A DNA stretch of 64,000 bases, from the NCBI RefSeq assembly GCF_001953865.1, contig NZ_MQUQ01000019.1:62001-126000 (forward strand), in the 5' to 3' direction. This document shows, in pieces, positions 26,346 to 33,492 of the stretch. A model generated the notes under the pieces. The model saw only the letters and a list, made by a program, of their open reading frames with translations. It had not been told where the DNA came from and made no database searches. Each line of letters starts with the position of its first letter. The stretch's first letter is position 1. Origin of the DNA: Amycolatopsis coloradensis (GTDB taxonomy: Bacteria > Actinomycetota > Actinomycetes > Mycobacteriales > Pseudonocardiaceae). Position numbers and translations under genes: made by a program.

Positions 26346-26912
26346 TCAGCAGACGTAGGGACGGGCGGAGCGCGCGTCGCGCAGGGCGAGGCCCCACCAG
26401 ACGAGTTCGTCGAGCAAGGTGGTCACGGCCTGTCCTTGCCCCTCGGCGTCGAAGGGGGTGCCGTCGCGGGCGAAGGTGCCGTCGAGGAGGTTGAAGGCGA
26501 CGGTGTCCCGCATCGTCACGGTGTGCAGCTCGGTGAAGATCGAGCGAAGCTGCTCCACGGCGTAGAGGCCCTGAGACCGGTAGCCGTAGGAGACGAAACC
26601 GACCGGCTTCACGCGCCACTCGTCGTAGGCGCAGTCGATCGCCTGCTTGAGTGACGCCGGGAAGCTGCGGTTGTACTCGGGGGTGACGACGACGAACGCC
26701 TCCGCGTCGTCGATCCGGGCGGCGAACCGCTTCATGTCCGGGGTCGCCTGCTCCGGCAGCCCGGCGGGCAGGTCGAAGTCGATCAGGTCGAGGACGTCGA
26801 GAACGAGGTCGTCCCGCTGTTCCGCGCGGCCGGTGAACCATTGGGCGACCGCGTCCCCCACCCGTCCTTCGCGGGTACTGCCGATGATCACCGCGACTCG
26901 CATCTTGGTCAT
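26346..26912 (-). CDS. NADPH-dependent FMN reductase-like flavoprotein
   Basis: The 188-residue flavodoxin-fold reductase has the GSTREGRVGDAVAQWF phosphate-binding loop for FMN, VVVTPEYNRSFPASLKQAIDCAYDEW and SYGYRSQG, all typical of the NADPH-dependent FMN reductase/azoreductase family. AGGAGG supports the ATG at 26912. It is the first gene of a likely operon with the DrrAB-type exporter, which could mean that it modifies the exported compound or protects from quinones. Confidence 0.9.
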   Translation of the reverse strand: MTKMRVAVIIGSTREGRVGDAVAQWFTGRAEQRDDLVLDVLDLIDFDLPAGLPEQATPDMKRFAARIDDAEAFVVVTPEYNRSFPASLKQAIDCAYDEWRVKPVGFVSYGYRSQGLYAVEQLRSIFTELHTVTMRDTVAFNLLDGTFARDGTPFDAEGQGQAVTTLLDELVWWGLALRDARSARPYVC

Positions 26913-26949
26913 GGCCGTCCTCCTCTCGCCTCACCCCCTGGGCGCGAGA

Positions 26950-26998
26950 AAGCCGCCGGGCTTTCGCTAGATCGGATCTAGCGAAAGCCCGGCGGCTT
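26950..26998. terminator. Long hairpin terminator after the ROK kinase gene
   Basis: A 24-bp perfect inverted repeat (26950-26973 and 26975-26998) with a nearly absent loop lies 15 bp after the ROK kinase stop on the minus strand and before the FMN reductase start. It should separate the two minus-strand transcription units. Confidence 0.8.
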
Positions 26999-27013
26999 CG
27001 GTCGGTGACCTCG

Positions 27014-27913
27014 CTACGCGTCCAGCGCGATCGCGATCGCGCCCAGCAGTGACGCGTCCTGGTCGAACTTCGCCGACACCAGCTCCGGCGGGAACGGCAC
27101 GGCCTGCGCCAGCCGTTCGCGCAGCGCGGGCAGCAGGACGTCGGCCGAGCGGACCAGTCCCCCGCCGACGGCGATGCGCCGCGGGTCGAGCGCGATGGCG
27201 AGGTTCGCGACGTGCATCGACAGTTCGTCGAGCGCCGCGCGGACCAGTTCCTTGGCCTGCGCGTTCTCCCTGGCGAGACCGAACAGCTCACCCGCGGTCA
27301 CCGGGCGGCCGAGCAACTCGCTCGCCCGGCCGCCCAGCCCACGCCCACCGACGACCTCCTCCAGCGGCGCCGCTCCGCTGGCGAACCCGTCGGTGTCCTG
27401 CGGCGAGCGGAGGTTGTACCCGATCTCACCCGCAGCTCCGTTGGCGCCGGCCAGCAGCCGTCCGCCGACCAGGACCGCCGCGGCGATCCCGGTCCCCAGT
27501 GACAGGAACACCGCCGGATCGGTGTCCGCCAGCGCTCCCCACCGCCATTCCGCGAGCGCCGCCGCCTTGGCGTCGGTGCCCACTTCGATTCCGACGCCGC
27601 CGAACTCGTCGGCGACGAGTTCGCGCAGCCGCAGTTCCTCCCAGCCCGGCACGTTGGGGGCCAGCAGGATGCGGTCCTCCAGCACGATGCCGGGGCTGAC
27701 CACGCCGATCGCCACCAGGTTGTCCGTGGCGCCTTCGTCGGCCAGCAGTTTCCGCGCCGCGGCGAGCGCACGGGTCACCACCTGCCCGGCGCCCGCGTGC
27801 GCGTCGGTGTCGAGCCGCCGGGTGACCAGCAAACTCCCGGCTCTGTCGGCCAGCCCGATCGCGACCTTCGTGCCACCGAAGTCGATCCCCAGGATCAGCT
27901 CTTCCCCCGTCAC
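27014..27913 (-). CDS. ROK-family sugar kinase (glucokinase-like)
   Basis: The 299-residue protein has the ROK phosphate-binding DFGGTKVAIGL near its start, SPGIV and NVPGW, and SLGTGIAAAVLVGG. AGEIGYNL supplies the conserved His-adjacent region with no histidine visible. The family zinc motif CxCGxxGCxE is absent: the sequence there is FASGAAPLEE. It belongs to the zinc-less group of ROK kinases, so substrate (glucose, N-acetylglucosamine or another sugar) is open. The GTG start at 27913 overlaps the permease stop by 4 bp (GTGA), which indicates translational coupling. Confidence 0.87.
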   Translation of the reverse strand: MTGEELILGIDFGGTKVAIGLADRAGSLLVTRRLDTDAHAGAGQVVTRALAAARKLLADEGATDNLVAIGVVSPGIVLEDRILLAPNVPGWEELRLRELVADEFGGVGIEVGTDAKAAALAEWRWGALADTDPAVFLSLGTGIAAAVLVGGRLLAGANGAAGEIGYNLRSPQDTDGFASGAAPLEEVVGGRGLGGRASELLGRPVTAGELFGLARENAQAKELVRAALDELSMHVANLAIALDPRRIAVGGGLVRSADVLLPALRERLAQAVPFPPELVSAKFDQDASLLGAIAIALDA

Positions 27914-29319
27914 TTCCCGTTCCCCTCTGCCGCCCCCGCGAACGATTCCTGAATTGCCTTCGGCCCGAACGGCCACACGCGCTCCGCCTTCGCGTAGGCG
28001 AGGAACGCCGCCACCCCGAGCGCGATCCATCCCACCGAAAGCCCAATCGAGAGCCAGGTGGCCGAGAAGTAGAGGTAGACCCAGCCGAGCAACGCGATGA
28101 TCGTCGGGATCGGATAGAGCCATTGCCGGTACGGCCGGTCCAGCTCCGGACGCCGTCGCCGCAGCACCACGATCGCCGCGACCTGCGCGAGCGACTGGAT
28201 GAGGACCAGCACCGTCACCGCCGCGTTGATCACCGCGGTCAGCGTGAACAGCGAGCCGATCGCGGCGATGACGCCCATCGTCAGCACACCGGCGGTCGGC
28301 AGGTTCAGTTTCGGGTGCAGCCTGGCGAACACCGGCAGGAACACCTTGTCGCGCGCGGCCTCGAACGGGACCCGCGAGCCGCCGAGCAGACCGGCGAACA
28401 CCGAACCGATCGCGGCGATCACGATGAACACGGTGATGACCTTGGCCGCGCCCGTCCCCCACGCCTGTTCCAGCACGGTGGAGGCGACCGACGTCGCGCT
28501 CTTGAGTTCCTCCAGCGGGATCGAGCCCAGCACGCCGAGCTGGAGCAGGAAGTACAGGCTCATGATGCCGAGGATCGAGAAGATGATCGACCGCGGCAGC
28601 GTCCGGCCCGGGTCACGCACCTCGCCGCCGAGGTAGGCGCTGGTGTTGTAGCCGAGGTAGTCGTAGATGGCGATGATCAGGCCCGCGCCGAGCCCGGCCC
28701 AGAACGCGCCGCCGCCGAACGAGAACGCCCCCGGCGTGAAGGCGAACGCTTGCGCGCCGTCGAAATGCGTGAAGGCCGCGACGATCACCGAAAGCGCGGC
28801 GAACAGCATGATCGCGAACAGGACGGTGGTCAGCTTCCCGATCTCGCCGATCCGCCGGAACAGCGCCAGCACGACCAGCACGATGACGCCGAGCCCGATG
28901 ATCTTGCCGAGTCCGGTGGTGCCACCCTCGTCCGCCACACCCGGGATCAGGTAGCCGAGATACTGGACGAGCCCGATGATGCCGGTGGACATGATCAGCG
29001 GGATGAACAGCACCGCGCTCCAGGCGAACAGGAACGGCATGAGCCTGCCGGTACGGCCGCCGAACGCTTCGCGCAGGTAGACGTAGGTGCCGCCGGCGCC
29101 GGGAAGGGCCGCGCCGAGCTCGGCCCAGATCAGGCCGTCGGCCAGCGCGATGAGCGCGCCGATGAGCCAGCCGAACATGGCCTGCGGGCCGCCGAGGGTC
29201 GCCACCATCGCGGGAATGGTGACGAACGGGCCGATCCCGCACATCTGGGTCATGTTGATGGCGGTCGCCTGCAGCGGCCCGATCTTCCGCTCGAGCCCCG
29301 GCTGCGGGGGTGAACTCAA
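27910..29319 (-). CDS. APC-superfamily amino acid permease
   Basis: The 469-residue membrane protein has about 12 hydrophobic helices and APC landmarks: INMTQMCGIGPFVTIPAMV in helix 1, ALPGAGGTYVYLREAFG in helix 2-3, YDYLGYNTSAYLGGEVRDPGRTLPRSI in helix 6. Those long blocks are cut here to key residues GIGPF, GGTYVY and EVRDPGR. The start is a TTG at 29319 with AGGAGG at ideal distance. It is the first gene of an operon with a ROK sugar kinase, an unusual pairing that suggests an amino sugar or glycosylated amino acid as substrate. A ROK-type operator lies just upstream. Confidence 0.9.
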   Translation of the reverse strand: MSSPPQPGLERKIGPLQATAINMTQMCGIGPFVTIPAMVATLGGPQAMFGWLIGALIALADGLIWAELGAALPGAGGTYVYLREAFGGRTGRLMPFLFAWSAVLFIPLIMSTGIIGLVQYLGYLIPGVADEGGTTGLGKIIGLGVIVLVVLALFRRIGEIGKLTTVLFAIMLFAALSVIVAAFTHFDGAQAFAFTPGAFSFGGGAFWAGLGAGLIIAIYDYLGYNTSAYLGGEVRDPGRTLPRSIIFSILGIMSLYFLLQLGVLGSIPLEELKSATSVASTVLEQAWGTGAAKVITVFIVIAAIGSVFAGLLGGSRVPFEAARDKVFLPVFARLHPKLNLPTAGVLTMGVIAAIGSLFTLTAVINAAVTVLVLIQSLAQVAAIVVLRRRRPELDRPYRQWLYPIPTIIALLGWVYLYFSATWLSIGLSVGWIALGVAAFLAYAKAERVWPFGPKAIQESFAGAAEGNGK

Positions 29320-29335
29320 AACGCGCCTCCTATTA

Positions 29336-29354
29336 GTTAGTAAAGTTTCTTAAC
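29336..29354. promoter_or_regulatory. ROK-repressor-type operator before the permease/kinase operon
   Basis: GTTAGTAAAGTTTCTTAAC is an imperfect palindrome with seven of nine arm positions paired. Its core AGTAAAGTTTCTT resembles operators bound by actinobacterial ROK-family repressors such as CsnR (AGGAAAGTTTCCT-like). It lies 17 bp upstream of the permease TTG start. The AT-rich block also could contain the promoter. Confidence 0.6.
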
Positions 29355-29532
29355 ATAATTTGCGGCGTGTCGGAAGGCCGGGCGGCGAAGTTGTCGCGCA
29401 CTGGCCCACCTCGAATTGCCCGAAAGGGCGGAATCGGCGAACTACCCCCGAACGGACCATGCCCGGACGTATCAGGGAGCGGTCCTACCGCGTCCTTACC
29501 CAGAAGGACGTCTTCCAAGGACGGTGAGGTCC

Positions 29533-30039
29533 ATGAAACGACTGTTCAGCGCGATGACGGCGATGGTCGCCCTCGGGTTCACGGCGGGCTGCGACGGCAC
29601 CTCCGCTCCCCGCGACACCGCTCCGGCCGACCAGACCGGCGGCGGCGTGACCACGGAGGTCGCCCCGACGGCCTCGGCGGGCTCGACGGCGTCGGCCTCG
29701 TCCGGCGGGGGTGGCGGCCACACCGACGGCCCGAAGCCGGGAGTACCCGGCAGCCCGATCATCTACGACCACACCCGGCTCGGCGCCGCGCCGGAGACCG
29801 CCAAGTCGAACATCCAGGGCGACATCAGGAAGGTTTGCGGCCCGAACCTGTGCGGGGTGAAGGTCGTGATCGTCGGCAAGGGCGACTGCACCGCGAGCAT
29901 CACCCTCTCCCCGGTCAAACCCGGCGGGACGGTGACGGTCAGGGCCAAGGCGTGCGCGCCCGAGGTCACCGAGGAGGCCACGACCTCGGAAAGCCCGGCG
30001 TCCACCAGCGAGCAACCCACCGAGACCACGTCGGGATGA
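29533..30039 (+). CDS. Lipoprotein of unknown function
   Basis: The 168-residue protein begins MKRLFSAMTAMVALGFTAGC: a type II signal peptide with lipobox FTAGC, C20 being the lipidated residue. A Gly/Ser/Thr/Ala-rich linker (about 25-65) tethers a compact domain with three Cys (KVCGPNLCGVKVVIVGKGDC). A Thr/Ser/Glu-rich tail follows. I choose ATG 29533 because it begins the signal peptide. The ATGA overlap with the next gene suggests joint translation and perhaps complex formation with that membrane protein. Family not recognised. Confidence 0.8.
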   Translation: MKRLFSAMTAMVALGFTAGCDGTSAPRDTAPADQTGGGVTTEVAPTASAGSTASASSGGGGGHTDGPKPGVPGSPIIYDHTRLGAAPETAKSNIQGDIRKVCGPNLCGVKVVIVGKGDCTASITLSPVKPGGTVTVRAKACAPEVTEEATTSESPASTSEQPTETTSG

Positions 30040-30935
30040 GCACGCGGCGCGGCCTGCGGCGACCGGAGCCCCGGACGATCGAGCCGGACCCCGGGCCGCC
30101 GCGGGCGCTCAAGCTGGTCGGCGCGGTAGTGGCCAACACCACCTTGCTCACCGCGCTGCTGTACTTCTTCGGGCTCGTCGAGACGCAGGTGCTCTTCGCG
30201 TACTTCCGCGTGCACTACACACTTCTCGCCCAGACCCCGGACGAGATCTTCGCGCGCGGGGTCGACGGGTTGTACCTGCCGCTGGCGGGTGTCGCGGGGG
30301 CGGTACTCGGCTTCGTGATCGCCGTCCGGATCCTGCGGCTGCGGCTGACCGAGCGTTCGTGGGCCCGGCTGCTCCGGATCTGCGCCCCGGTCGCGGCCGG
30401 GCTCGGTGCCCTGCTGGTCGTCGCGACCGTGTTCGTCACGCTGAACCCGGAGCCGTTCCGCGATCACCCGGGCCTGCCGGGGCTCGGCTTCGCGCTCGGC
30501 GTGCTGATGCTGCTGTTCGCTTGGCGGCACTGGGCTTCGGCGCTGCGATCGAGCCTGCTGGAGCTCGTCCTCGGGTACGCGCTGGTCAGCATCGGGCTGT
30601 TTTGGGCCGTCAGCGACTATTCGGCCGCCCTCGGCACCCGGCGAGGTTTCGAAACCGCGGCACAGCTCCCCGCGCGCCCCGCCGCGACGCTCTACAGCGC
30701 CGAAAGCCTCAACCTCACCTCCGGCGGTGTCCTCCAGGTGAAATGCGCGGATCCCACCGCCGCCTACAAATACCGGTACACCGGGCTGAAACTGCTGCTC
30801 CAGTCCGGTGGCCAGTACGTGTTCGTACCGTCGGGCTGGCGGGCGGGCACCGGGGTCGCGTTCGTGATCCCGAAGACCGACAAACTCCGACTGGAATTCG
30901 GTCCCGCCCGATCCGCGCCGCCCGCCGCCTGCTAG
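30036..30935 (+). CDS. Membrane protein of unknown function
   Basis: The 299-residue protein starts at an ATG overlapping the lipoprotein stop by 4 bp. A basic proline-rich N-terminus is followed by four hydrophobic helices at about 27-47, 75-95, 108-128 and 150-200 (for example LVGAVVANTTLLTALLYFF). A C-terminal extracytoplasmic domain of about 90 residues contains one cysteine near KCADPT and a terminal Cys. I recognise no family. Both genes could build a small cell-surface unit. Confidence 0.78.
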   Translation: MSTRRGLRRPEPRTIEPDPGPPRALKLVGAVVANTTLLTALLYFFGLVETQVLFAYFRVHYTLLAQTPDEIFARGVDGLYLPLAGVAGAVLGFVIAVRILRLRLTERSWARLLRICAPVAAGLGALLVVATVFVTLNPEPFRDHPGLPGLGFALGVLMLLFAWRHWASALRSSLLELVLGYALVSIGLFWAVSDYSAALGTRRGFETAAQLPARPAATLYSAESLNLTSGGVLQVKCADPTAAYKYRYTGLKLLLQSGGQYVFVPSGWRAGTGVAFVIPKTDKLRLEFGPARSAPPAAC

Positions 30936-30999
30936 AGCGTGTCTCCCGAACTGAGATCGCGGCTTGGGTGAGGACACGCGCGCGCTTCGAGCGACACTG

Positions 31000-31833
31000 C
31001 TAAGCCAGGTGACGCACCAGCCATTCGGTGACCGCGTCGTCGACCACCTTCGCGATCGGCAGCTGCGGCGCGGGTTCGATGCCCGGGTCTTCGGCCAGCG
31101 GGTGCGCGAGATCGGGCACCCGGGTCAGGTGGACGTCGTCCGGCCGGGTGTACCGCCCGCGCAACGCGGCGGCGAGGTCGCCGGCGTCGGCGCGGAACGA
31201 CGGGAAGTCGTCCTCGCCACTGACGAGCAACAAGGGAACTTGCGTTTCCCGCGCCGATATTTCACCCGATCGTGCGACGAAGTCGAGCCGATCCGCGGCC
31301 TGGTCCGCCTCGTCGTTCCACGGATAAGGCTGCTCCAGCATGCCTTCCACCACGCCGATCACCGATCGCGCCCGCACGGCGGGGTTGATCAGGGCCGCCG
31401 CGCGGACCGGGATTTCCCGCGTGGTCAGGATCGTCAGCGCCACGGCGCCGCCGAGCGAACCGCCGACGACGGCCATCCGGGAAGTGTCGAAGCCGAAGCG
31501 TTCCCGCAGTTCGGCGAGCGCGGCGGGGAATTCCAGCGCCGCCTGCGCGGCGATGGGATCGACGTAGGCGAGCATCGCGTCACGGAGGGCCCGCTCCACG
31601 AGCGCGTCCATGCTGCCGTCGACCATTCTCGCGCCACACAAGGGCATTCCGAGGTACACGCGCCACGCGGGCACCCCCGCCAGCGGCAACGCGGCCGCGA
31701 ACGCGGCGTCGGAGCGGGGCGCGTCGATCATATGCCAGGCGACGACCACCGGCGCGGGGCCGCTGACCTCGGCCGATGGCGGCAAGACCGTGAACGGTAC
31801 CCCCGCGGCCGTGCCGGTAATCGGTTCTTCCAC
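31000..31833 (-). CDS. Alpha/beta hydrolase (dienelactone-hydrolase-like)
   Basis: The 277-residue soluble protein has the nucleophile elbow GGSLGGAVAL, an Asp in SGEDDFPS and a His in VPDLAHPL, forming a complete Ser-Asp-His triad. The N-terminal strand order (PAPVVVAWHMID) fits the dienelactone hydrolase/esterase clan. I choose the GTG at 31833 behind GAAGGA. It is divergent from the DnaJ-NERD gene and convergent with the membrane protein gene. Substrate unknown. Confidence 0.82.
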   Translation of the reverse strand: MEEPITGTAAGVPFTVLPPSAEVSGPAPVVVAWHMIDAPRSDAAFAAALPLAGVPAWRVYLGMPLCGARMVDGSMDALVERALRDAMLAYVDPIAAQAALEFPAALAELRERFGFDTSRMAVVGGSLGGAVALTILTTREIPVRAAALINPAVRARSVIGVVEGMLEQPYPWNDEADQAADRLDFVARSGEISARETQVPLLLVSGEDDFPSFRADAGDLAAALRGRYTRPDDVHLTRVPDLAHPLAEDPGIEPAPQLPIAKVVDDAVTEWLVRHLA

Positions 31834-32016
31834 CGTTGTCCTTCCTCGTGCGCTGTCGATCTTCACGATATCCAGGACGCAGCGGAAGTGGACCTCGTTC
31901 CGCCACAGGCGAAACAGTATGACCGCGAGGTCACCCGACGTGCCGCGGAGGTGGTTGCGGGTGCCCGGCGGCGGCCGAATAGTGTTGCGGCCCGGCCCTT
32001 CGGAGGTGAACCGCCC

Positions 32017-33096
32017 GTGCCCGACGTCGACTACTACGAGGTGCTCGGCGTGGGCAAGGCCGCCTCGGTCAACGAGATCAAGACCGCGTACCGGCGGCTC
32101 GCGAAGTCGCATCACCCGGACGCCGGGGGCTCCGCGCTCACGTTCCAGCTGGTCCGCGAGGCCTACGACACCCTCAGCGATCCGATGCTGCGTGCGGGCT
32201 ACGACGCCGGTGGCCGCTCCGTGCGCGTGCCGGTCCGGCCGCGGCCGAGACGTCGCTTCGGCGACGAGCCGGGCTATGAGCCCGAGCAGGTCGTGATCGA
32301 TCCGGAAGACCTCGAATGGTGGGAATTCGCCGCACAGGACGAGCGCGTGCGCCACGGACGGCGGCGTGGCCCCGGGCACACCCCGGTCGTGGCGGCGGTC
32401 GGCGGGATGGTGCTGGTCCTGCTGCCGGTCCTGACCGGCGTCGGCTTTTCGGCCCCCACCCTGATCGTCTGGCTGATCCTGACCGCGGGCACCGCCCTGC
32501 TGGTGCAACGACTCGCGCGCGGCTATCTCGCCGCTTCCCGCGCCAAGAACCGGTTCGCCGCCGAATTCGGCGGGAAGCGCGTGTTCGGCACCCCCGGCAC
32601 CGAAACCCACGAACTCGCCGAGCGGCTCACCGCCGACCTGCTCGAGCGCTACCTGACCCGGCTGCCCGGCGCCCGCATCTTCCACGGCCTCTCCTGGCCG
32701 GACTCGGTGTTCGCCGACGTCGACCACGCGGTGTTGTGCGGAAAGCGGCTCGTGCTCATCGAATCGAAGCTGTGGCTGCCCGGGCACTACGAAACCGCGG
32801 ACGACGACCGTCTCCTGCGTAACGGCCGCGCCTTCCGCGGCGGCGGGAGCCGGCTGACCGAAAGTCTCGCCGAGTACCGGCGGATCCTGCCGGGAGTCGC
32901 GTTGCGCGGGGCGATGATCGTGTACCCGAGCCGGACCGGCGAAGTGACCACGGACTTCGAGGATCCCTCGCTCGCGCCGCCGATGACGCCGGAACAGTTC
33001 CTGCACGAGATCGGCGGCTGGCTGGCGACCGAACCGTCCACTGTGGACTCGGCGACGATGCGGGTGGTGCGGGACCGGGTGGTCGGCACCGGCTGA
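32017..33096 (+). CDS. DnaJ domain - membrane - NERD-like nuclease fusion
   Basis: The 359-residue protein joins three parts. Residues 5-65 form a J domain with the diagnostic HPD at 33-35, which would stimulate an Hsp70 ATPase. Two hydrophobic helices follow at about 125-170 (VVAAVGGMVLVLLPVL, LIVWLILTAGTALLV). Residues about 195-300 look like a NERD/restriction-endonuclease-like domain with VDHAVLCGKRLVLIESK, where Asp and ExK are typical metal-site residues. GGAGG supports the GTG at 32017. The architecture suggests a membrane-tethered nuclease linked to chaperone activity, possibly acting on incoming DNA. That role is inference. Confidence 0.82.
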   Translation: MPDVDYYEVLGVGKAASVNEIKTAYRRLAKSHHPDAGGSALTFQLVREAYDTLSDPMLRAGYDAGGRSVRVPVRPRPRRRFGDEPGYEPEQVVIDPEDLEWWEFAAQDERVRHGRRRGPGHTPVVAAVGGMVLVLLPVLTGVGFSAPTLIVWLILTAGTALLVQRLARGYLAASRAKNRFAAEFGGKRVFGTPGTETHELAERLTADLLERYLTRLPGARIFHGLSWPDSVFADVDHAVLCGKRLVLIESKLWLPGHYETADDDRLLRNGRAFRGGGSRLTESLAEYRRILPGVALRGAMIVYPSRTGEVTTDFEDPSLAPPMTPEQFLHEIGGWLATEPSTVDSATMRVVRDRVVGTG

Positions 33097-33154
33097 TTCC
33101 CGGGTCCCGTGAGTGGTGAGGACGGTTCTCGGCGGACCGGCACTTGCGGCCACC

Positions 33155-33348
33155 CGGCAAAGTCGCGGAGCTGCTGGTCAGCGCTGCTCTGGGTAACCGG
33201 ATTCGACATCGCTGGTGCCCGTAAAGGTCGAGCGGGGAGGATTTCGGACGGTGAACGTCCGGAACCCTCCCCGCTCAGGGAACTTCGCAACCGGTATGTC
33301 CCCGTGACGACGACTAGCTACCTGACCTGCAAGATCTCGACTTTGCCG
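33155..33348. mobile_element. MITE-like element, copy 2
   Basis: The ends carry the 11-bp inverted core CGGCAAAGTCG (33155-33165; complement at 33338-33348), and both ends and most of the interior match the 142-bp copy at 13286-13427. This copy is about 50 bp longer because of an internal hairpin at 33230-33276 and flanking bases. It lies within the 396-bp gene-free stretch 33097-33492. No transposase or coding sequence is present in it. Confidence 0.7.
33230..33276. repeat. Hairpin nested inside the second MITE-like element
   Basis: An 11-bp perfect stem (33230-33240 and 33266-33276) encloses a smaller stem of TCGGACG/CGTCCGG type. The hairpin is missing from the copy at 13286-13427, so it entered or was lost after the copies separated. 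Confidence 0.65.
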
Positions 33349-33355
33349 AGGCCCT

Positions 33356-33384
33356 GCGCCTGGGTACAGGAAGGGGTCCTTCAC
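33356..33384. repeat. Half of an intergenic hairpin next to the second MITE-like element
   Basis: These 29 bases match the reverse complement of the left half of the intact hairpin at 58035-58093 at 26 of 29 positions. They begin just after the element's right end, while the other half is absent. In the first copy the opposite half is the one retained. Confidence 0.6.
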
Positions 33385-33437
33385 GCGCCATCGCTGTGAC
33401 TGATGGGGCGGCTGGCGCCAAGGGCACCCGAAGCGTA

Positions 33438-33480
33438 TGAAGGCCCTTTCCCCGCATCGCATGCGGGGAAAGGGCCTTCA
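33438..33480. terminator. Hairpin terminator of the carboxypeptidase gene
   Basis: A perfect 20-bp stem (33438-33457 and 33461-33480) with a 3-nt loop lies 12 bp after the stop of the minus-strand carboxypeptidase gene. Its arm begins TGAAGGCC, as in related hairpins. Confidence 0.8.
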
Positions 33481-33492
33481 GCAAACTGTTCA

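Noticed and set aside
28123..29313. Plus-strand open frame opposite the APC permease
   Set aside because: Strongly charged repetitive composition is the complement of membrane helices; no start signal.
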